24,138 nt of DNA from Spirochaetales bacterium. GTDB lineage: Bacteria > Spirochaetota > Spirochaetia > JABMQR01. The notes under the pieces were generated by a model, which was not told the origin of the DNA, made no database searches, and saw only the letters and a program-made list of their open reading frames with translations. Position 1 is the stretch's first letter; each line of letters starts with the position of its first letter. The stretch is taken from positions 1 to 24,138 of the forward strand of contig JAGLNY010000192.1 in assembly GCA_023139255.1 (NCBI GenBank), in the 5' to 3' direction. Positions 23,395 through 24,138 of the stretch are shown in pieces. A program made the position numbers and the translations under genes.

Positions 23395-24138
23395 ATGGGT
23401 ATGGAATTAAAGGGTAAGGTAGCGATTGTTACCGGGGCATCAAGAGGTTATGGCGAAGGGATTGCAAAAGTGCTGCATAGTAGAGGGGCAGAGGTGTGGA
23501 TTACCGGACGCAAAAGGTATGACCTAAACACCGCAGCTGAACGGTTGGGAGTCAAGGCTGTGGTTGCCGATGTGGTCTCGGGAGAGGATTGGGACCATCT
23601 TATTGCGCGGGTAATGGAAGAAAGCGGGCGGATTGATATTTTAGTGAACAATGCAGGTGCCGCTATCAGCATTAAACCGCTTGAAGAGCAAACCGATACC
23701 GATATAGAACAGTCAATTGCTGTTAACCTGACCGGGTCCCTGCTGGGCTGCCGCAGGGTTGTCCCGATTATGAAAAAACAGAGGTCGGGAACCATCATCA
23801 ATATCTCCAGTATATGTCAAAAATATGCATGGCCTGGCTGGTCGGTGTATTCGGCGGCAAAGGCCGGGCTGGCTAAAGCTTCGCAGTCACTCTACCTGGA
23901 AGTTCGCGAGCACGGAGTGCGGGTTACGACATTACTTCCTTCCTGGGGTGTTACGGATTTTGCCGGTACTACCCCTGATCTGGACGGCGCACCAACCAAT
24001 GACCCGGAGATCCGGGAGAAGTGTACGAAACCCGAAGAACTGGGAGATGTTGTGGCACATATTTGTTCGCTGCCGAAGCATCTTGTGGCTCTTGATTATA
24101 CGCTTGTACCCACCATTCAGGAGATTATGCCGCTTTGA
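23395..24138 (+). CDS. Short-chain dehydrogenase/reductase (classical SDR)
   Basis: This 247-residue cytoplasmic oxidoreductase is complete; its TGA is the last codon of the window. The cofactor motif is TGASRGYG (13-20), followed by NNAG (85-88), N111, serine in NISS (138-139) and the catalytic YSAAK (Y152, K156). Arginines in ASRG (17) and TGRK (39) hint at NADP(H) preference, which is tentative. The two ATG codons at 23395 and 23401 are both possible; AAGGAG is only three bases before the first and nine before the second, so the second may be the real start and would give MELKGKVAIV, a usual SDR opening. It probably oxidises or reduces a sugar or sugar acid delivered by the importer. Composition looks richer in GC than the genes just upstream. 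Confidence 0.93.
   Translation: MGMELKGKVAIVTGASRGYGEGIAKVLHSRGAEVWITGRKRYDLNTAAERLGVKAVVADVVSGEDWDHLIARVMEESGRIDILVNNAGAAISIKPLEEQTDTDIEQSIAVNLTGSLLGCRRVVPIMKKQRSGTIINISSICQKYAWPGWSVYSAAKAGLAKASQSLYLEVREHGVRVTTLLPSWGVTDFAGTTPDLDGAPTNDPEIREKCTKPEELGDVVAHICSLPKHLVALDYTLVPTIQEIMPL

Noticed and set aside
1..24138. CRISPR arrays, tRNA or rRNA genes, complete insertion sequences
   Set aside because: No regularly spaced repeats, no cloverleaf-like segment with CCA-type end, and no transposase were found on reading both strands.

Overview
This window of about 24 kb looks like a chromosomal segment of a moderate-GC, probably anaerobic bacterium. A member of the Spirochaetota is my best guess. The guess rests on the overall repertoire: a membrane pyrophosphatase, LplB/YtcP-type permeases, and a binding protein whose mature N-terminus starts GGTEEA. 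It is inference, because no marker for the lineage is present. No rRNA, tRNA, CRISPR array or intact insertion sequence is visible.

Layout. Everything from 134 to 17256 is on the minus strand; everything from 17937 to 24138 is on the plus strand. Read in the direction of transcription, the minus-strand block contains four groups. (1) RNase D (17256-16315) and a SAM methyltransferase (16293-15550) form one unit. A possible 22-codon ORF and an intrinsic terminator follow it. (2) Two half-size ABC exporter subunits overlap by ATGA (15227-11659) and are followed by a cysteine-rich zinc-finger protein and a small lipoprotein (11622-10547). (3) A family 38 alpha-mannosidase with its own promoter (10481-7230) precedes prolyl-tRNA synthetase proS (7139-5415). 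(4) After a 405-bp gap rich in dyads come a K+-dependent, probably Na+-pumping membrane pyrophosphatase hppA (5009-2850), a hypothetical protein with an internal duplication (2758-1991), and an AAA-like ATPase with a C-terminal PD-(D/E)XK nuclease domain (1711-134).

The plus-strand block is a carbohydrate uptake and catabolism locus. It has a secreted solute-binding protein, a hairpin, two CUT1-type permeases, a FadR-type GntR regulator, an RraA-like (HMG-aldolase-like) protein and a short-chain dehydrogenase that ends on the last base. There is no ATPase gene for the importer, so a shared MsiK/UgpC-type ATPase elsewhere is likely. The regulator, aldolase-like protein and dehydrogenase suggest that the substrate is a sugar acid or an oligosaccharide that yields one; this is inference.

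Most genes belong to familiar families. The parts most worth a second look are not coding textbook functions: the structured leader and promoter dyad of hppA, the paired 17-bp dyads upstream of the exporter, the T8 tract at the start of the GntR gene that may make its start depend on slippage, the uncharacterised zinc-finger/lipoprotein pair behind the heterodimeric exporter, the two-repeat hypothetical protein, and the noncoding stretch before the RraA-like gene. I do not see convincing evidence for a wholly new defence or mobile system.
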